A DNA stretch of 64,000 nt from Stichopus chloronotus (taxonomy: Eukaryota > Echinodermata > Holothuroidea > Aspidochirotida > Stichopodidae). A program made the translations under genes and the position numbers. Position 1 is the stretch's first letter. Every line of letters begins with the position of its first letter. Under the pieces are notes generated by a model. That model had not been told where the DNA came from. It ran no database searches and saw nothing but the letters and a program-made list of their open reading frames with translations. The stretch lies in the NCBI GenBank assembly GCA_021234535.1, contig CM037840.1:21445059-21509058 (forward strand). The letters run 5' to 3'. Of the stretch, positions 54,301 to 60,300 are shown one piece after another.

Positions 54301-57300
54301 CATGATACCGGTATCAAAAATTACAGGAAGAGTCACTTGACTCTTCAAAATTCTGGTCTTTTAGGAATGTGAAAAACTGGAATTACTTGTAGCGTATTCT
54401 GCTTAGAAAAAAAATACCGCTTCTGCAGTTTTTTCTTTAGAAATCGAAACTCAGTTGAAAGTTGCCATCAGTCCCTGACTCTCTGCTCACCGTTTTTCTG
54501 CAACTCCCCCTTTTGTTAGATGATAAGTTATTAACAAAAATGTTACCAAAGATATTTTTAAGATTAATGTATTATGAGTAAAACCATAGTACATTCCAGA
54601 TATAAGAAGAGACTGGCGCAAGGCTAACAGGGTGATTTTGTTTTTAATTTTTTTTTCTAACGACCGTTTGGAGTGCTCATATGTGGCAGAACATAATCTT
54701 ATTTTAAAGATTTTCCAGTTATTTGCAATTTTTTTCTTTCTTTTCTCCTCAATTTGCAAATAGACCCCTTTAGTATTATAGGCTAGTTCGGTAAAAATGC
54801 TAGCAGCTACACTGTACATGTATTCACATACTTAAATTAGAACTGATTTTGCTTTTTTTTTTTAAGTCAGAAATGGCTCATTATCATCAACTACCATACC
54901 ATGTTTATCCATAGGCCTAGCCTATAGCCTACTGACAGTAGCCACTGTACCACACTCCCCCCCCCCCCCTTCTTTACGTAACTTCAGTGAGCTATATTTT
55001 TTTCAAAAACAATTAACTTAAAAGGCAACATTCGTGAAATATTTAAGAAATATGCAGGGCCTATTTCGAGAGTATATATAGCCTAGAGTGAGTATATACT
55101 CTCGAAACAGGCCCTGCAAATTTCTTAAATATTTCAAGAATGTTGCGTTTTATTCCGTTATTATGTCTTATTCAGACGTTTAATTCCACCTACCCCTCAT
55201 TCCCCTCCCTAAAATCAAGACCACGCAAGCCGTCTTTAACTTGTTATTAATTTGCAACAGCAAACGAAAGTATACACAATAACACAGCATAGTGGACTAG
55301 CTCGGTGTGATGACTCTCTATGTACTCTCGAAATAGGCCCTGCTGTCATTTTGAGGTATGTATTTTTAGTATGTTCGGTCAGGAGTTTCAATGCGTGAGG
55401 ATTTGAATTTTGATAGACATTGGGACGAAATATGCCCTGCCTGTATTAAAATTTCCATAGCAGGGCCTATTTCGAGATATAGCCCTAGGGTATATGTTAT
55501 TGTTTTACTTTAAGGTCTAACGTAAACTGTATAGGCCTAGCCTAGGCTATTATAATGTTATAAAGTAGCCTACAGTTTGCGCTAACGAGTAACGTTACTC
55601 CTAGGTTTTAGTTGGCCTAATGTTATACAGCCTGTATATATAGTACTTCACTGTAACCTATAGTGGAGCTTGGGTTAAGCGACATTCAAACTTTTCATTG
55701 GTTTCTGAGTCTCAGTCAACTGTAGTTAGTACTACACTTTGGTGGTTTATTCTCACCTTTGAAGACGTCAGCCAGTTCCTTCAGGCCCCACTTTGTCAGA
55801 TATGATAGGACAGTTTCGCACAAGATAGGCTAAATTCTTACTAAAAAAAGTGAGCCTTTAGCTTTCTGTAAACTTCCAGGATGCTAGCTGTTCGTCGTCG
55901 TGGTCGCGCGCGTACGTGGAGCAAGCAGCAGTACGTAGTGCTGGCCGGGCCGCCGTGTATACGTACGTACGTACGTCCGTGTTTGTACGCACTTACCGAC
56001 CGTACTTCAGTACAGCAGAGTACAGGCCGATTTTTTGGCGCGAAAATCAGTTAACTTTGACCAACCTGGGTAATATTGCGGGCGGTACAAGCACTTTACC
56101 CAACCTGAAGATTAACCAACCCAATGGGTAACCTGAATTACCACTGTGTTGGTTCTAAAACTACCCAAGTTGAGCAATCTGAATTTTGCCCAACCTTTTT
56201 TACCCAACTTTTTTTAGAGTGTATAGAGTGTAAGACTTTTGTTTACTAAAACAAGTTAGAAATAAAAAGAGTCATAAAATTCTACTTAACTTCTTAAGTT
56301 TTTCTACTTATTCTACATAAGTTTTTCTTGAGTAAGAACTAATGCAAACAACTCAGGCCAAGCATGTATTCAAGGAAAATGGTTACATTTTTTTTTTAGA
56401 AATTTGATGAATGTCAAATGAATATTAACATACGATCAGCAGCAAAATTAGTAAAATCATTCCGGCAGTCTAGAATATTCTTTTCATAACGATTTCAAGT
56501 CTAACATGGTATTGCTAACATGATTAACTTTCTACTAGTATAACGAACCTAGTTTTAACCAACTGTTGCTGACAAATTCTTTGTTTTTAGTGGTCGTAAT
56601 TTGGAACATGTATTTTTTTTTCACAGCGCAATAGAAAAACTCACACAAAGAAATGTTGCACAGGTTGAGAAATAATTGAAGTATATGTTCATGCAATACG
56701 TTTATCAATTTCCCTATACAGAAGCAGCTATTGCAATCATTTGCGCTGTTTAAGCAGGTACATTAAAACAAAATATGAAAACGAGATGATTCTTTCAGAG
56801 TCAAAAATCATACTTTTGGCTGATCTATACACACAGTGCAGAAATGCTCACCACTTGAGCCTCCTGCCAACGGACAGCTAGAATGCCACGAATCAGAAGA
56901 TGGCCAGTCCTGTGTCGTAAACTGTCTGTCTCAGTTCAAAACTCCTGTTGGGGTTCCTCAGACTTTTACATGTGACACCTCTGGTGAATGGCAACCACCT
57001 CGATCGGCGGATTGTGGCTGTAAGTCAGTCTTAAAAGTTAGACTTAAACGCACGCAGCTCCACTTACCGTACAGTAATGTCTTTTACTAATTTAAGCCCG
57101 TGAAATGCTGTTGATATATTTTTGACACTGCAATAGCGACTTGGGAAGGATTTTGCTGCAAGTTATTCTAAACTAAAATATCATCTACGTATTAGTATCA
57201 CTCACAGATTTAATTTTCTGAAAGCATGATGCAATAATTGTTTATACTCATTTCTCAGCAGGAGTAAGAACGAAAACGAAAATTTAGTATAAGCCGAAAT

Positions 57301-60300
57301 GTAATGATGTTAACAAGAATACTGTAAACCTATTTGCAAACGTCTCCAACATTTTGAATCCGTACAACTCACTGAATGTTTGTCCTGTATCGTCAAGCAT
57401 CGAATCATAAAGAACTTGAAAAAATATGATTCCACAAGTGTGTCGACATTTCTTCACCGATTCCAAAGGCAGCAAGTATCTGCTGTCATTTACTCATCAT
57501 TGTTTTTCTTTTTTAATATTGATGCATACCATCTGTGTCCGCAGGAAAAAGTCCAGGAGGGGAAGGGGTTGTGCAAACTTTTAAATTGATCAGATTAGTG
57601 GCATGTTTGAATGTCCAAAAAGATCCTTAATTTAGTCTTAATCATTGGGAAGGGGTCAAGTCCCGAATGGTTGAATGGGCGGTGCCTCCAACGGTTATTT
57701 AACTTTCTCTTAACGTAGTGCCACCATCAGCTGGCAAGTAACACAGTTGGAAATATATGATGATAATGCTGCTCTAAATGTAGCAAATGGCACTCCTGAG
57801 TCTCTCCGGCCTCACTCATTTCAGCAAGTATCCAATCAAGGTGGGGGGGGGGGGGTGAGAAGAGTAAACTTTGGAGAGTGGGGCAAGTAGTAGCGGTATC
57901 TTCTCGGAGGAGCGCCGTCTGGAAAATACCAATACCAGCTACGTATTTTTTTTGCTCTAGAAGACAGGTTAGGAAATTTACACTCTCACTACGAGCAACT
58001 AATGCTGCTTTCTCGTCAACTTTATTTTTCCCCCGGAACCCCCCCCCCCCCCGTCCATTATGTTACATACACATTGACAAACTAAGCCCTTGCAAACTCT
58101 GCTGACAGTGAGAATATAACACCATTGTCAGATTGTTGGACAATATGTAAAATTTACTGTGATCATTACAGTGCTCACAAAGCTTAAACATATGTGATGG
58201 AAATTTCAGGAAGAGATTAATTTGTTTCATACCGTTTTTTCAATACATGCACAATGAAACAACTGAAATTCGAGTCTAATCTGGAACAGATTTGCGTTAT
58301 AAAGTGGAGTTTAAATAAGTACATTACATAATCATACGTAAAAGTGCTACTTTGTATTCCGGAATAAAGAAAAAATTGATAGCAATACCTGAAAAAGAAA
58401 AAAGAAATCGCTAATTTGCACATTGATCAAAGCTACTTAGAACAGTGGAAGGAAATATATGTAAAGATAAATAAATATACAGCACTGTCACATTTGTGAC
58501 ACCTGCAGTCAATACATAATGTGTCAAATTTGTTCAATTTTCTACCCCGTTTAAGATCTTAACGACCCACTTGCTATGAATATGCTTGTCAACGTTGAGT
58601 ATCAGACTGATGGCTGCAGTGAGTCTGACAATGCACCCGAGGTTGCAGGGGCTTTCGTGCTAGCTGTTTTGCAAGTGAACCCACTTTTAAATAACTTCTC
58701 GGGAGAGGATATTAAGGCGACATGCAACCAAGTCACTTTAGACAGCTCACGGAGTCGCGTTATTCGGGACACAAGAAGCAAAAGCAAGAAGAAGAAGAAC
58801 AAAAAGAACAAGAATAAAAAGAACAAGAACAAAAAGAACAGGGGAAGACAGGAATCGATTATCTTTGTCTGGAACTTCGAATTCGAACTAAAAGTTCTTG
58901 TTGACGACAGTTATCACGGCGCAAATGAGACCGCTGTCCATGCAGCAAACAACATTCTCCAAGAGTATGCCAATGATCTGGAAAATAGTCTTCCACAGCA
59001 AATCGACTTTCCAGAGGAGATCGGAGGAAACGCAGTGGCTACATCGAATCCATTGAAGGTCGGGTCAATACAACTGAGATGCGCTGCCGGTTTTGTTCCA
59101 GACTTTGACAATACAGAGTGTGGTGAGTATGTAACACTTCAAAAACCATGATCTAACAATAGATCAGTGTTATGAGAATTTTAGTTCCTGAGGGATGAGT
59201 GTACGGTTTACGGATTTTTACTGCCTAACACACTATGATAATAATCATATACTATCACGAAGGTAGGGGAGGTCCTTGATTGAGCTAGGCCAAGGAACAA
59301 AGTTGAAATTGTGTAAAAAATGATGCTTCGGTATGAACATTAGAACGAGATGTGTAGTTGTTCGTGATGAAAAACATTGCAAAGCCTTCAAAATTAACGG
59401 CGGATTTTCTATTTCACTATTTAATATTAAAGTGATTGGGTGCATAGGCAAAAAGTAAAAGCACTGAAATTTCAAATAAGTTCCAAAAGTTGGCAAGGCT
59501 TTTAATTACACTATTCAGACAATCTGGGAAAATAAATAGGTTTCAGTTGGTTACTAGTTCTGCCATATGATTTCAAATTCTTCTAACATAACGACAAAAA
59601 AAGTGTAGAATACATTAATGTAGTGGTTGACAATTTTCATTCAAATCAACGGTGTGCTTCTTTGAGCAATCCGATGGGAATATACTAGTATTGAATATTC
59701 AGTTAGTCAAAACAAATCAGGATCACTGACGCATTTTTGCGTTCAGTTTGTGGGTTATTTGTAAATACAGTGCTTCCTTTCACCAAATACTACAATTCCC
59801 GATACCAACCAAGGAGCCACGACTTGAGTAGTATCTTTTTCATACACTAGTGAGCCTGTGCTGTTACATATTCATTATATGTGGGCGCGTAGAGTAAGAA
59901 CCGTTAATTTTCAAATATGATTTCTGTTTTTATGCTTTAATGCCAATCCTGTTGTTTTTCAAAGTAGTTACTGCCATTTTCCTTCATTGAATGACATAGT
60001 CCGTTCATGTACAACCTCGAGTGTATATTTTATAATAGAGAAAATGTTAAGATCAAACATCTTATCGTTTTGGTTTTTCAGTACATACGCAATCACTTTA
60101 ACCACTGAATAAAATGCAACCTACAATTAGCATCCCTCGTTAAAATCCGAGTATCTCGGTTTTAGTTACAGTAGGTCAAGTACTGCAAGGCCTATACTTT
60201 AAATGGGACGGGAGTCTCATGGCAAGTGCGTCAAAGAACATCCTCTTTGTTAATCGAAGTTAAAAGTTGGTTGATACAATGGTTAGCAGGAATATGCTGC

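Larger units (their letters stand above)
38472..56221. mobile_element. 17.75 kb autonomous CMC (CACTA/EnSpm)-like DNA transposon
   Basis: The left end reads CACTCTAAAAAATG and the right end, reverse-complemented, CACTCTAAAAAAAG. The dinucleotide TA flanks both (38470-38471 and 56222-56223); the repeat can equally be read as ACACTC with an AT duplication. Dense CCCAAC/GTTGGG motifs lie in the first 330 and last 170 bases. It encodes, on the minus strand, an intact 846-residue transposase and a multi-exon SAM-domain accessory protein. CACT-type ends, 2-3 bp target duplications, subterminal repeats and the transposase type all fit the CMC superfamily. It is inserted in a host exon. The open frames and near-identical tips suggest a relatively recent, possibly polymorphic insertion. 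Confidence 0.85.
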
